The notes: generated from the sequence alone by a model not told the origin. Shown: positions 53,809 through 63,510, counted from the stretch's first letter. The stretch is 64,000 nucleotides of DNA from JAYVJH01 sp043777595 (GCA_043777595.1 JAYWHT010000101.1:35298-99297), one strand, 5' to 3'. Numbers and translations: made by a program.

Positions 53809-55494
53809 ATGATACAAACCAAACTTATTCCTCGTACACCATCGGCCTACGACCAGCCGCTGATTCTCAAAAGTATATTACAAAACACCACACGCTACAA
53901 CCCAACTCGTGAAATTGTCTATCGTGATTTGTTTAGAATGGATTATTACGAACTCAATCGGCGTATCAATCGCTTTGCCAATGTGTTGCAAAAGGCAGGT
54001 ATCAAGGCAGGCGATACTGTGGCCGTTTTGGATTGGGACAGTCATCGTTACTTAGAATGTTTCTTTACCATTCCGTGTTGTGGGGCTATTTTGCACACCA
54101 TCAACGTCAGGCTGTCGCCAGCGCAGATACTCTATACCATGAACCACGCCGAAGACAAGCTCGTCATTGTTCACGAAGATTTTGTGCCTATCATTGAGGC
54201 CATCAAAGACCAACTAACCACAGTAGAGCAGTATATTATCGTCAGCGATAAAGTATATACCGACCCTGCGGCTGAGTTGGTCAGTACGTCCTTTGGTGTT
54301 GTGGGCGAATACGAAGCCCTACTCAAAGCCGAGTCTGATGTCTATGAATTTGCAGATTTTGACGAAAACACCTGGGCTACCACTTTTTATACCACAGGTA
54401 CAACAGGCAACCCCAAAGGTGTGTATTTTTCTCACCGTCAGTTATTTATGCACACCATGTGCCTGATGACTTATGTATGCGGTTTGCAGTCGTTACCCTT
54501 CAATCATGAAGACGTGTATATGCCTATTACGCCCATGTTTCACGTTCATGCGTGGGGATTTCCGTTTTTGGCTACCATGCTCAACAACAAGCAGGTTTAT
54601 CCAGGTAAATACGAACCCGAGATGCTACTACGGCTACTAATCAAAGAAAAGGCCACACTGTCGCACTGCGTACCTACGATTTTGAATATGCTGGTAAGTA
54701 GCCCAGTAGCCAAACAAGTCGATTTGAGTAATTGGAAGGTAATAATCGGTGGCTCGGCCTTGACTAAGGGGCTTGCTAAAGCGGCATTGTCGTTGGGTAT
54801 CAATGTGTCGCAAGGATATGGTATGTCCGAAACTGCGCCGATTATGAGTTTGGTACACCTCAACGACGAGCAACAGGCCATGAGTATCGATGACCAAATA
54901 CAGTTTAGAACCAAAGCAGGGCGCATCGCACCCTTTACAGATATACGACTGATGGACGAAGAGGGTAACTTTTTACCGCACGATGGCCATACCGTAGGCG
55001 AAGTAGTGGCTCGTGGGCCATGGATGACACAAGGCTATTACAAAGACCACGAAGCGTCTGAAAAACTCTGGCAAGGGGGCTGGTTACATACAGGCGACGT
55101 AGCCAGTATTGGCCCAGACTCATACATTACCATCGCCGACCGTATGAAAGACGTAATAAAGACAGGTGGAGAATGGGTGTCGTCGTTGGATATTGAAAAT
55201 CTTTTTTCACAAGTTGAGGGCGTGGCCGAAGTGGCCGTTGTTGGTTTTCCAGATACCAAATGGGGCGAACGCCCGCACGCTATTGTGGTCGTTAAGGCCG
55301 ACTATGTCGATAAAATTAGCCCAGAGTCTATCAAAGCAGGATTGAAGGCAAAAGTAGATGCGGGCGAGATAAACCGCTGGTATGTACCCGACAATATTGT
55401 TTTTGTGGCCGAAATTCCCAAAACATCGGTTGGCAAATTGGACAAAAAAAGAATCAGATCTGAAATGCGAGACTTGATTTTGGGAGAAGTGTAA
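53809..55494 (+). CDS. long-chain fatty-acid-CoA ligase (AMP-binding enzyme)
   Basis: 561 residues, adenylate-forming superfamily. The P-loop-like motif TFYTTGTTGNPKGVYFSHRQ (about residues 192-211), the A5 motif VSQGYGMSETAPI (about 338-350), A7-A8 HTGDVASIGPDSYITIADR, and the C-terminal lysine in KTSVGKLDKKRIR are all present. Forms an acyl-adenylate then acyl-CoA; acyl chain length is inferred from family resemblance. Ends 66 bases from icd on the opposite strand, with a hairpin between. Confidence 0.9.
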   Translation: MIQTKLIPRTPSAYDQPLILKSILQNTTRYNPTREIVYRDLFRMDYYELNRRINRFANVLQKAGIKAGDTVAVLDWDSHRYLECFFTIPCCGAILHTINVRLSPAQILYTMNHAEDKLVIVHEDFVPIIEAIKDQLTTVEQYIIVSDKVYTDPAAELVSTSFGVVGEYEALLKAESDVYEFADFDENTWATTFYTTGTTGNPKGVYFSHRQLFMHTMCLMTYVCGLQSLPFNHEDVYMPITPMFHVHAWGFPFLATMLNNKQVYPGKYEPEMLLRLLIKEKATLSHCVPTILNMLVSSPVAKQVDLSNWKVIIGGSALTKGLAKAALSLGINVSQGYGMSETAPIMSLVHLNDEQQAMSIDDQIQFRTKAGRIAPFTDIRLMDEEGNFLPHDGHTVGEVVARGPWMTQGYYKDHEASEKLWQGGWLHTGDVASIGPDSYITIADRMKDVIKTGGEWVSSLDIENLFSQVEGVAEVAVVGFPDTKWGERPHAIVVVKADYVDKISPESIKAGLKAKVDAGEINRWYVPDNIVFVAEIPKTSVGKLDKKRIRSEMRDLILGEV

Positions 55495-55520
55495 TTAGTC
55501 AATAATTGATAGTTACGTTA

Positions 55521-55560
55521 AGCGGTGCCATCACTTCGAGTGATGGCATCGCTACGTTTT
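55521..55560. terminator. bidirectional terminator between acyl-CoA ligase and icd
   Basis: AGCGGTGCCATCACT, loop TCG, AGTGATGGCATCGCT, a 15-base-pair stem with one G-T pair, then ACGTTTTT on the plus strand. It sits between convergent genes and can stop transcription from both sides. Confidence 0.7.
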
Positions 55561-56789
55561 TATACCCCCAACTTGGCCTGTAAGCCTTCGTTGAGTGCGT
55601 CCAAAAACTCTTCGGTATATAGATAATGCTCCCCGTGGTTTACTTTATTGCCATAAATACAAACGGCTAAGTCTTTGGTCATTTTACCCGACTCAATCAC
55701 CTCAACACATACTGTTTCGAGGGCTTGGCAGAAGTCTATCAGAGCTTGGTTGCCATCGAGTTTACCTCTAAATTCAAGTCCACGAGTCCAAGCAAAAATT
55801 GATGCTACGGGGTTGGTCGAAGTTGGATTTCCTTTTTGGTATTCACGGTAGTGGCGTGTAACAGTTCCGTGGGCGGCTTCGGCTTCCATTACAGTTCCGT
55901 CTGGCGTAATCAATACCGAGGTCATCATGCCCAGTGAGCCAAAACCCTGCGCTACCGAGTCCGACTGTACGTCGCCATCGTAGTTTTTGCAAGCCCAAAT
56001 AAACTTACCACTCCATTTCATGGCCGAAGCCACCATGTCGTCTATCAGGCGGTGTTCATAGACTATACCCGCCGCCTTAAAGCGTTCGGCAAATTCGGCT
56101 TCAAAAATATCTGCAAAAATATCTTTAAATCGACCATCGTATTTTTTCAAAATTGTGTTTTTAGTCGATAGATACAGCGGCCAATTTTTGCTCAAAGCCA
56201 TGTTCATACAAGCCCGTGCAAAGCCCCGAATCGACTCATCGAGGTTGTACATACCCATGGCTACGCCGCTGGCTTTGAAGTTATATACTTCGTGTTCTAT
56301 TATTGTACCGTCTTCGCCCTCAAACTTCATAGTGAGTTTACCTTTGCCTGGTACCAAAAAATCGGTAGCACGGTATTGGTCGCCAAAGGCATGGCGGCCA
56401 ACGATAATGGGTGAGTCCCAAGTAGTTACTAAACGGGGTACGTTTTGGCAAACGATAGGCTCTCTAAAAACCGTTCCGTCCAATATATTACGGATTGTAC
56501 CATTGGGCGACTTCCACATTTGTTTCAGATTAAACTCCTTTACACGTGCTTCGTCAGGTGTGATGGTTGCACACTTAATGCCTACGCCGTGTTCTTTGAT
56601 GGCATTGGCGGCATCTATCGTTACTTGGTCATTGGTTTGGTCTCGGTATTCTACGCCGAGGTCAAAGTATTTTATATCAACATCAAGATACGGCAAAATG
56701 AGTTTGTCTTTGATGTATTTCCAGATGATACGGGTCATTTCGTCGCCATCTAACTCGACAACGGGGTTGGCTACTTTGATTTTTTCCAT
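55560..56789 (-). CDS. icd: NADP-dependent isocitrate dehydrogenase
   Basis: 409 residues. The sequence follows the homodimeric eukaryotic-like NADP type: VANPVVELDGDEMTRIIWKYIKD at the start, KSPNGTIRNILDGTVFREPI (substrate-binding serine and basic cluster, about residues 92-112) and DVQSDSVAQGFGSLGMMTS, then AEAAHGTVTRHYREYQKG near residues 305-322 (NADP-specificity region). Converts isocitrate to 2-oxoglutarate and CO2 in the TCA cycle. Full length. Confidence 0.96.
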   Translation of the reverse strand: MEKIKVANPVVELDGDEMTRIIWKYIKDKLILPYLDVDIKYFDLGVEYRDQTNDQVTIDAANAIKEHGVGIKCATITPDEARVKEFNLKQMWKSPNGTIRNILDGTVFREPIVCQNVPRLVTTWDSPIIVGRHAFGDQYRATDFLVPGKGKLTMKFEGEDGTIIEHEVYNFKASGVAMGMYNLDESIRGFARACMNMALSKNWPLYLSTKNTILKKYDGRFKDIFADIFEAEFAERFKAAGIVYEHRLIDDMVASAMKWSGKFIWACKNYDGDVQSDSVAQGFGSLGMMTSVLITPDGTVMEAEAAHGTVTRHYREYQKGNPTSTNPVASIFAWTRGLEFRGKLDGNQALIDFCQALETVCVEVIESGKMTKDLAVCIYGNKVNHGEHYLYTEEFLDALNEGLQAKLGV

Positions 56790-56908
56790 TGATATTGTTT
56801 TAATGATTGGATTGAATTGTTTACTAAAAAAGCATGCAAATATAGGATTTTTTGTTGAGAAAATTATGGCTGATATTTAAAATTGGTAGTACGACTGAAT
56901 CCAAATCT

Positions 56909-56960
56909 GTGGCCTGTGTCTTCACAGGACTAGACAATTTCCTGTGAAGACACAGGCCAC
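56909..56960. repeat. perfect inverted repeat, left of the orphan gene
   Basis: Two 21-base arms, GTGGCCTGTGTCTTCACAGGA and its exact complement, close an eleven-base-or-shorter loop (CTAGACAATT). It is a sister of the hairpin at 57645-57706. The rest of 56790-57122 shows no gene. Confidence 0.7.
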
Positions 56961-57122
56961 GGAGATGAATGTACAAAAACTACTCATCAGGGCCGCCCGT
57001 GCGGTTGGTGGCAGTCGCTCTTGTCCGTCCAATGTGTGTCCTTGAGCGATGGAAGTTCTAATCCAAAGTCTTTCGAATCGACAAATAACTATCCACCTGA
57101 ATTTAAAGTGAAAATTTAGCTC

Positions 57123-57554
57123 TCAGCTTAAAAATCCCGAATAATTTGTAACTTTTAAATCGTTCACCATACAAAAGTCAAGAAACGTTTTAATGTCCCC
57201 TCTGTAAACTTCGTGTTCTGGATGCAAATCAATAAAAGATTCAATAGCACTTAATATAACGTCCGCTGAATGATATTTTGGTTTGAAACCGCCCGTTTCA
57301 AAATCTTCCCCATATTCTTCTTTCATTGCAGCCAATTCTTCTTCGTCCATGTCATAGTCGCCACCCATAGAATCCTCTCCGTTTAGTAAGAAATCGAACG
57401 CATTTTCTTCTAAATTTGAATCAAGTGCTAATTGTCTAACTTCTTCTTCGTCTGCAACATTGATATATTCTCTGAAAAAATCAATTTCTGGCATAGAAGG
57501 AGCGTTCTCAATTTTTTTGTCCTCTGGACTTTTGTAGGTCAAATACAATTCCAT
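57123..57554 (-). CDS. acidic protein of unknown function (orphan)
   Basis: 143 residues, very acidic: DEEEVRQLALDSNLEENAF, then DSMGGDYDMDEEELAAMKEEYGEDFE. No signal peptide, membrane segment or recognisable domain; it may be a small helical protein. The end, FLDFCMVNDLKVTNYSGFLS, is more conventional. The gene stands alone between two near-identical hairpin repeats (56909-56960 and 57645-57706), and its function is unknown. Confidence 0.6.
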   Translation of the reverse strand: MELYLTYKSPEDKKIENAPSMPEIDFFREYINVADEEEVRQLALDSNLEENAFDFLLNGEDSMGGDYDMDEEELAAMKEEYGEDFETGGFKPKYHSADVILSAIESFIDLHPEHEVYRGDIKTFLDFCMVNDLKVTNYSGFLS

Positions 57555-57644
57555 TTTACTGTAATTTTTAGTTTTAAGATTTATGTTTTTTTAGAAAGTT
57601 GTCTATCGATATATTAATTTGGCCGAAAGTTCACCGTGTATTTT

Positions 57645-57706
57645 TATCCGTGGTCTGTGTCCTCACAGGACTGGGCAATGTCCTGTGAGAACACAGGCCA
57701 CGGATA
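57645..57706. repeat. inverted repeat, right of the orphan gene
   Basis: TATCCGTGG...CCACGGATA closes a stem of about 28 base pairs with two G-T pairs. Central 52 bases resemble the hairpin at 56909-56960 almost base for base. It is followed at 57714-57747 by a copy of the REP-like unit of 8343-8376. Confidence 0.7.
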
Positions 57707-57713
57707 GGCAACT

Positions 57714-57747
57714 AAAAAATAACGCCGTAGGTGTGTACTGTTGGTAG
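57714..57747 (+). repeat. REP-like unit, second copy
   Basis: 34 bases that differ from 8343-8376 at only two positions; core GCCGTAGGTG then TGTACTGTTGGTAG. It lies just right of the second inverted repeat and ahead of the putative porin's stop end. Confidence 0.65.
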
Positions 57748-57759
57748 CATTTACACATT

Positions 57760-59874
57760 TCAGTCGAACAGCGGCCAGTTTACGCCAAAACTAAGGGTGT
57801 TGTTCGTACCAGAGTAGAGAGGCGTAGAAAAATACCCTGCTTTTGAGTCCAAAAATGTACTCGACACAAACCGTAATAGGTTATTGTACTTCACAAACAA
57901 CCGCACCCGACTGATTCTAAAATTGGCAAAAACATCGGCCAATAAATAGTCTTCGGTCGGTATTTGATTTTGGACATAAAACTGCTGGGTGAGCGGCATA
58001 TAGGCATTGCCAAAATACTCGGACTTGTAATGTAAATCTGTACCGACTTGCACATAAAGCACTTTTGAATAAATAAAATCATACGACAGCCGCAGGTTTG
58101 TCATCAGCTTGGGCATAGCCAATACCGAATCTTCCGCCGTTGCCAAATGTATTTGGGAGACAATCTGCCAGCGGCCAGGTCGCCATTCGAGATTGGTGCT
58201 AAGTTTTAAGTACTTCAAATCGCTACCATACTGACTTACTTCGGCTTTTCGGTTGTAATAAATATAATTTTTGATGAGGCTCAACTCTATTCGTGGACTA
58301 AAAATTAGCGTTTTGGTTTTGAGATTTATCTGCCCGTAAATGTTAGTCGAGATTACGTTTTTAAAATCATTGTCCCACCTAAGGTGATTGCTCTCGAAGC
58401 GTTGTTGTAGAAGCGTAGGTGATGTCGAAATGATGCTACTGCCTGCCTCAAACCAATTAGTAACAATATCGCCTTTGAGTTTGGTATCGCCAGTAGTACC
58501 AAATTCAGCTTCTGCCGTTACTCGTTGTGTGCTATCTTTCAAAAAATAATTGAGCCATAAACCCACAAAACTCTCTGCACGGTTTTGGGTGTATTCGTTA
58601 CGGGTCGGGTCGTTGAATTTGTAGTTGTATCTTAGTATTGAATCATTGCGGATAAAGTAATATTGCGGATAAACCAATCCATTTTTTAGGCTTTTGAGTC
58701 GTTCATTAAAAAACTCAATGGTATTGGGTAAATTATGACTTCCAGTGAGGCCATAAACTCGGTTACGAAGATGAATCCGATAATTAAAGTTTCTAAAACG
58801 ACCTTTAATACCTACTTTGTTTTCTAAAATCTTATACCTAACATCTTGATTGTCAAAAGTGATAGGTGTAAAGGTATTACGGTAAAATTTGTACTTGAAG
58901 GCATCGGCTGGGGCAAGGTCTGTAAAAATATTGGTGTCTCGGCGCCAGTCCAACACATGAAATACTTGAAAGCCCTGTGCCATTTTGTACTGATGGTACA
59001 AGTGCAATTGCCCACGCCTATGCCATGAAGAAGCATTAGAGAGCTTGGCCGACCGCTCGATGTTGTCCCAAAAAACTACGCCATCGGTCTTGATTTTGGA
59101 CGAATCTGGCACAATACCCCCTTGTTCGAGTGCATCATGATTGAGGTAATTAAATTGTGCCAAGGCTTCATATTTACCATCTTCTGAGCGGTAGTTGCCG
59201 TGTGCCACAAATGCCCAGTTTTGTACTAAGTTGTTTTGCAAATCACTTCGTCCCGACGTACCATATTGTTTATTGGTGGTTGAGCGTTCTACTTGTATGC
59301 CCAGATTGAGACGTGGGCTGAGGTTTTGAGAGTGGTCAAATCGTAATATATTTTGTCCCAAACCGCCCAGCACCAGATACATATTGGTAAAAGGCGAGCG
59401 AGTGTTAAGGTATTTAACATCGGCAATCTGATAGGCGTAGGGGCTGTACGAATCATACCCCAACTGTGCGCCAAGTTGGTCGGTAGGCCGATAATAGAGC
59501 CGTCTGACAGACGTACCGAGGTTGCCCAAATCGACGTATTCGTGGTTTGTTGTCTGTAATATACTGTATCGATGAAAGTCGTGGTAATTAGTATCGATGG
59601 TATAGAGTGTCTTGCGATTATTAAACAAATCGTCCTCAAAAAAGTAGCGCACGGTTTTGGGGCCATATACGTTTTTGGTAGAGTCGTCAATGATAGACTC
59701 ACGTCCACTCTTTTTTTTGTCTGTATCGTTCTGGTTTCCCGTTGTTCTATCACTACTCGTAGGGTTATCGCCGTTTCTGGACGGAAACTCTCCGCCGCCT
59801 CGCCTCGGTATTTGGGCATGGGCGACAGTTGTTACAAACAAAAAGGCTGCTATGATGTATGAGGCTATTTTCAC
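57760..59874 (-). CDS. putative porin (Porin_10 type)
   Basis: 704 residues, signal peptide MKIASYIIAAFLFVTTVAHAQ. A short proline/glycine and Asp/Lys-rich linker precedes a long series of alternating polar-aromatic strands (FNYRIHLRNRVYGL, RVTAEAEFGTTGD, WRPGRWQIVSQIH), ending in FGVNWPLFD, the aromatic C-terminal strand expected of an outer-membrane barrel. This is the Bacteroidetes 'putative porin' family. A diffusion channel or adhesion role cannot be separated from sequence. Single gene preceded on the left by repeats. Confidence 0.85.
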   Translation of the reverse strand: MKIASYIIAAFLFVTTVAHAQIPRRGGGEFPSRNGDNPTSSDRTTGNQNDTDKKKSGRESIIDDSTKNVYGPKTVRYFFEDDLFNNRKTLYTIDTNYHDFHRYSILQTTNHEYVDLGNLGTSVRRLYYRPTDQLGAQLGYDSYSPYAYQIADVKYLNTRSPFTNMYLVLGGLGQNILRFDHSQNLSPRLNLGIQVERSTTNKQYGTSGRSDLQNNLVQNWAFVAHGNYRSEDGKYEALAQFNYLNHDALEQGGIVPDSSKIKTDGVVFWDNIERSAKLSNASSWHRRGQLHLYHQYKMAQGFQVFHVLDWRRDTNIFTDLAPADAFKYKFYRNTFTPITFDNQDVRYKILENKVGIKGRFRNFNYRIHLRNRVYGLTGSHNLPNTIEFFNERLKSLKNGLVYPQYYFIRNDSILRYNYKFNDPTRNEYTQNRAESFVGLWLNYFLKDSTQRVTAEAEFGTTGDTKLKGDIVTNWFEAGSSIISTSPTLLQQRFESNHLRWDNDFKNVISTNIYGQINLKTKTLIFSPRIELSLIKNYIYYNRKAEVSQYGSDLKYLKLSTNLEWRPGRWQIVSQIHLATAEDSVLAMPKLMTNLRLSYDFIYSKVLYVQVGTDLHYKSEYFGNAYMPLTQQFYVQNQIPTEDYLLADVFANFRISRVRLFVKYNNLLRFVSSTFLDSKAGYFSTPLYSGTNNTLSFGVNWPLFD

Positions 59875-59937
59875 ACTGCAAAATTAGTATAAATGTGCCT
59901 CATTATTGCGTTTTAAGAAATTTTAAGTTGTTCTTGA

Positions 59938-59968
59938 GCGAAACCATCGCTCTAAGCGATGGTTTCGC
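59938..59968. repeat. palindromic hairpin between porin and OmpA genes
   Basis: GCGAAACCATCGCT, loop CTA, AGCGATGGTTTCGC: 14 base pairs, perfect, with TTTT after it on the plus strand only. Both neighbouring genes point leftwards, so it may lie in the 3' end of the OmpA message. Confidence 0.55.
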
Positions 59969-59979
59969 TTTTATTGAAG

Positions 59980-61278
59980 CTACAAACTCTCTACCAACAA
60001 CTCCACACGGCGGTTTTTGGCACGGTTTTCTGGTGTTGAGTTGGGCAATAGTGGGCGAGTTTGGCCATAACCTGCGGTCTTGATGCGCTGATTGCCGTTT
60101 TGGACTTGCCCCATCAGGTAGCGTTTACAGGCCGTTACTCGGTCTTTCGACAGGCGTAGGTTTTCACCACTGTCGCCTTCGTTTGAAGTATGCCCCGACA
60201 ATGTAATGGTCAGCGTGGCCGACTTTCGCATCAGGTTTGCCACTTGATCAAGCTCGGCCATGGCCGCCGCCGATAGCTCGCTTTGGCCTTGCTCAAATTG
60301 CAGGTCGTTTAGTACAATCGTTTCGCCTTTACCCACAGTTTTTCCTCCAATTTCAACAGGTTTGGCGGGGACATTTTGTACAGGTGGTGGTGGCGGAAGT
60401 GGTTTGGCTTTTGGCTCGGTTCGTTTGGGCGGTCTGGGGCTTCTGGTCGATTTAAAAATCGTGATGGGTACCTTGAAATTGAGCCAAATAGACTGCTGTG
60501 AAATATTGGCCTGCTCAATACCCGTAGTTCGGTTAAATCGATAGTAGGCAACTTGCTTAGTAAAAACAGGATTAAGCGGCATTTGATACGATAGGCTCAT
60601 CTCAAAACCAATATCGCCCTGAGCCACGTAACCTATTTCGGGGGCAATAACAAGCGACGACGTTTGGACATCGCTCTGCGAAAAAACCGCACCCACACCC
60701 GACTCTACATACCTAATCGAGCCTGTGCCTATCCTGTCCCATTGTTTTTGTGTTCCCAACGTTCTAAATTGTACACTACTCATGGCACTGAGTTGGGCAT
60801 ACCAACCTACAAGACGGTTGGCATCGGCTCGCATAAAAACCTTACGCAACCCCAGCGATAAGCCCGTGGCACGGTAAAAATTATAATGCCCAGTAACCTC
60901 GTTGTTTTTATAATCAAAACTTGGAAAAGATATAAACTGCAAATATTTATTCTGAAAACCACCTATCAACAGCCCCCAAGCGTTTCCATTGGCTTCGTTG
61001 GTATATTTGAGCATAAAATCCAGCCCATAACCATCGGTACGTTGGTTATATTGACTTTCGTTACCGTTTACGTCAATCAACATTCCTTGATAGTTTGACT
61101 TGATTTCGGTTTCTAAAAAACGACTCCCCGATACCAACGAATAACTGGCGGGTAGGGTTACGCCGAGGCTGTATTTAGGGACAACACTGATGGTAAGTTT
61201 TTGGCCACGCACCCCACAAACCGCCAAAATAGCAGTGGCAGTTACTATAAAAATTTTACGCTGAATTGATGCCCACAT
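59980..61278 (-). CDS. OmpA-family outer-membrane protein
   Basis: 432 residues. Signal peptide IFIVTATAILAVCGVRGQ preceded by a few charged residues; a barrel-like region of about 260 residues (LLIGGFQNKYLQFISF, RKVFMRADANRLVG), a Pro-rich linker (RPPKRTEPKAKPLPPPPPVQ), and a C-terminal OmpA domain (LSGHTSNEGDSGENLRLSKDR to NRRVELLVESL). The OmpA domain anchors to peptidoglycan. Monocistronic, opposite end facing the hairpin at 59938. Confidence 0.87.
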   Translation of the reverse strand: MWASIQRKIFIVTATAILAVCGVRGQKLTISVVPKYSLGVTLPASYSLVSGSRFLETEIKSNYQGMLIDVNGNESQYNQRTDGYGLDFMLKYTNEANGNAWGLLIGGFQNKYLQFISFPSFDYKNNEVTGHYNFYRATGLSLGLRKVFMRADANRLVGWYAQLSAMSSVQFRTLGTQKQWDRIGTGSIRYVESGVGAVFSQSDVQTSSLVIAPEIGYVAQGDIGFEMSLSYQMPLNPVFTKQVAYYRFNRTTGIEQANISQQSIWLNFKVPITIFKSTRSPRPPKRTEPKAKPLPPPPPVQNVPAKPVEIGGKTVGKGETIVLNDLQFEQGQSELSAAAMAELDQVANLMRKSATLTITLSGHTSNEGDSGENLRLSKDRVTACKRYLMGQVQNGNQRIKTAGYGQTRPLLPNSTPENRAKNRRVELLVESL

Positions 61279-61406
61279 AATAAATTGATTATGAATGATT
61301 GAGTGACGAAAGATTGAAATAAAAAATAAACAACTTTACCCCCAACAATCTTTTTATTAAGACTTCAAAATCAGATTTTAGTATTGGTTTGGAAAAATAA
61401 TATTGA

Positions 61407-61551
61407 TTAGACAAAAATTCTCATGCAGTCTCTCCCTACCACTTGTAGCTGTTGGTATAAAATGTCATCGGCCAGAGGCCGTTCAATAGTCGGCACTCGG
61501 TAGAACCGAGCGAAGGCATGAAACACTAAAATTCTACTTTTGCCAGGCCCA
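61407..61551 (-). other. short open segment across REP-like hairpins
   Basis: Two hairpins with AGA loops, CGGCC AGA GGCCG (61469-61481) and CTCGGT AGA ACCGAG (61496-61510), mark a REP-like element. Read leftwards it is open for about 48 codons (ILVFHAFARFYRVPTIERP, DILYQQLQVVGRDCMRIF), with no ATG, and ends at 61407. I take it as repeat DNA that happens to be open, not as a gene. The rest of 61279-61571 shows nothing. Confidence 0.4.
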
Positions 61552-61571
61552 TTTTATATGCTGTATTTGTT

Positions 61572-62336
61572 TCAACGTTTAACTTTACCATTTAATATTT
61601 TAAAGATTTTTGCTGGTATAATTCGTGACACAATTCTCAATATTTTTACTTGTCCTACTGCAATATTGAAGTTATCATTTTTCAAACCTTTGAGTGTTTC
61701 TTTGGCCACCGCTTCAGGTTTTAGCCCTTTGTTCGTCTGTCCACGCTGGTCTCTTGCACCTTTATCAAGTTCGGTATCTACAACTGGTGGCGACACTTCA
61801 AATATTTTTACGTTATCGTTTCGTAACTGATAACGTAACGACTTTGTAAATGATTGCAATGCAGATTTTGTGGCACAATAAACAGGCATAATCGAAATTG
61901 GAACATAGGCAAGTCCCGATGAAATATTTATAATGGCCGAATTTTGCTGTTGTTTTAAATGGGGCAATAACAGCATTGTCAGATGAATAGGTGCAGTTAA
62001 GTTAATTTCGATTTCGTTTTCAATTTCAAATTTTTCTGCCATACTTTCGTCGCTCACTAAAAACTCTCGTTGGATACCCGCATTGTTTATAAGAACATTT
62101 AATTGGGGAAAATTTTGGGTTATCCAAATTGCTAAATTTTTACGCTCTTCAATCTTAGATATATCGGCTTGGCGAATATGTAATTTAGGGTATTTTACCT
62201 GTGCCTCATTCAATGCGGTTTCTCGTCTTCCACAAATTATTACTTCGTTGCCTTTATCTAAAAACTCTATTGCCAAAGCAAGTCCAATACCTGTCGCACC
62301 ACCTGTTATCAAAATTGTATTATTTGATATTTTCAT
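61572..62336 (-). CDS. short-chain dehydrogenase/reductase (DltE-like)
   Basis: 254 residues. TGGATGIGLALA (about residues 11-22) is the cofactor loop, NNAGIQ the structural motif, and a Ser at INISSGLAYVP with YCATKSALQSF (YxxxK, about residues 155-165) the catalytic triad. NAD(P)-dependent oxidoreductase, resembling the DltE-like family; substrate unknown. Separate from metX on its left side by 130 bases. Confidence 0.88.
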   Translation of the reverse strand: MKISNNTILITGGATGIGLALAIEFLDKGNEVIICGRRETALNEAQVKYPKLHIRQADISKIEERKNLAIWITQNFPQLNVLINNAGIQREFLVSDESMAEKFEIENEIEINLTAPIHLTMLLLPHLKQQQNSAIINISSGLAYVPISIMPVYCATKSALQSFTKSLRYQLRNDNVKIFEVSPPVVDTELDKGARDQRGQTNKGLKPEAVAKETLKGLKNDNFNIAVGQVKILRIVSRIIPAKIFKILNGKVKR

Positions 62337-62466
62337 TTTTTTTAGTTTGGTTATTAAACAAATTGTAAGATGATTTGATAAAGAAAATGATTTGGCTATC
62401 GAACTCGTTGATGTTTAATATTCAATCGACAGGCTGGCAAATTAGTACATTTACTTAGGCGGACTC

Positions 62467-63468
62467 TCAGCCCCAGGCGTTCAAGATTTGTTTTAATTGT
62501 TTGTATTCAATCAAAAAACCATCGTGTCCGTAGAGCGAGTTTATTTCTTGATATTGAGCGTTGTTGATATATTTGGCCAAAAATCGTTGTTCGTTGGGTT
62601 GAAACAAAATATCTGAACTAATGCCAATAACCAGCGTGCGAGCTTTGATTTTGCCAAGTGCATTGCTGATGCTGCCACGATTACGGCCTACGTTGTGGGA
62701 GTCCATGATTTTTGAGAGCGTCCAGTACGAAAAAGCATTGAAGCGGCTCGCCAATTTATCGCCTTGGTATTGTTGATAAGTGGCCGCTCTAAAATTTTCG
62801 ATTTGGTCGTTGCTGTCCCGTGCCTGTGTGAAGTCGTAAGTATCGTAGTTGCGGTAAGATAGTAGCGCAATCGAGCGGGCTACTATCATGCCTTCAATGC
62901 CCGCTTTGGCGTGGCGTTGTGTCCAAGTGGCATCGGCTTTGATGGCCATGCGCTGCGACTCGTTGAAGGCAATGCCCCAAGGCGAATGAACGGCGTTGGT
63001 AGCAATCAAGATGATATTTTGGGCTAAATCTGGATTTATGATACCCCATTCTACTACCTGCTGCCCACCCAACGACCCACCAATGAGGGTATGAATCTGA
63101 GCGATTTGCAAGTGCTCACGCAGTAGTTCAAAGGCGTTGATGATGTCTCGAACAGTTGTTTCTGGAAAATCGTGATAAAAAGGCTCACCAGTTTGTGGAT
63201 TGACTGTCAGCGGGTTAATTGACCCATAATGCGACCCCAGCACATTGGCACACACAATAAACCAGTCTTTGGGGTCGTAATATTTGCCCACTCCTACCAG
63301 TCCGTCCCACCATTCGAGCGGGTCGTCTGTGCCTGTCAGGGCATGGCATACCCACAACACATTGCTACCGTCGGCGTTGAGCGTGCCGTGTGTGGTGTAT
63401 GAGAGTTCGACAAAAGGCAAAGCATCGCCTAATTCTAACGGAAAAATGTACGGGTGTTTAAAAATCAT
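62467..63468 (-). CDS. metX: homoserine O-acetyltransferase (MetX)
   Basis: 333 residues, alpha/beta-hydrolase fold. LIGGSLGGQQVVEWG holds the nucleophile Ser in GGSxGG (about residue 140); GISSDILFQPNEQ supplies the Asp and YGHDGFLIEY the His near residue 310-320. Early motifs NVLWVCHALTGT and the GSINP-type loop (GSHYGSINPLTVNP) place it with MetX acetyl or succinyl transferases. It acetylates homoserine, committing it to methionine. The upstream leader holds a SAM-I riboswitch, so expression should fall when SAM is abundant. Confidence 0.95.
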   Translation of the reverse strand: MIFKHPYIFPLELGDALPFVELSYTTHGTLNADGSNVLWVCHALTGTDDPLEWWDGLVGVGKYYDPKDWFIVCANVLGSHYGSINPLTVNPQTGEPFYHDFPETTVRDIINAFELLREHLQIAQIHTLIGGSLGGQQVVEWGIINPDLAQNIILIATNAVHSPWGIAFNESQRMAIKADATWTQRHAKAGIEGMIVARSIALLSYRNYDTYDFTQARDSNDQIENFRAATYQQYQGDKLASRFNAFSYWTLSKIMDSHNVGRNRGSISNALGKIKARTLVIGISSDILFQPNEQRFLAKYINNAQYQEINSLYGHDGFLIEYKQLKQILNAWG

Positions 63469-63510
63469 GCTATTTGATTTATATACCCCAGCAACTAATT
63501 TTGTGTCGCA

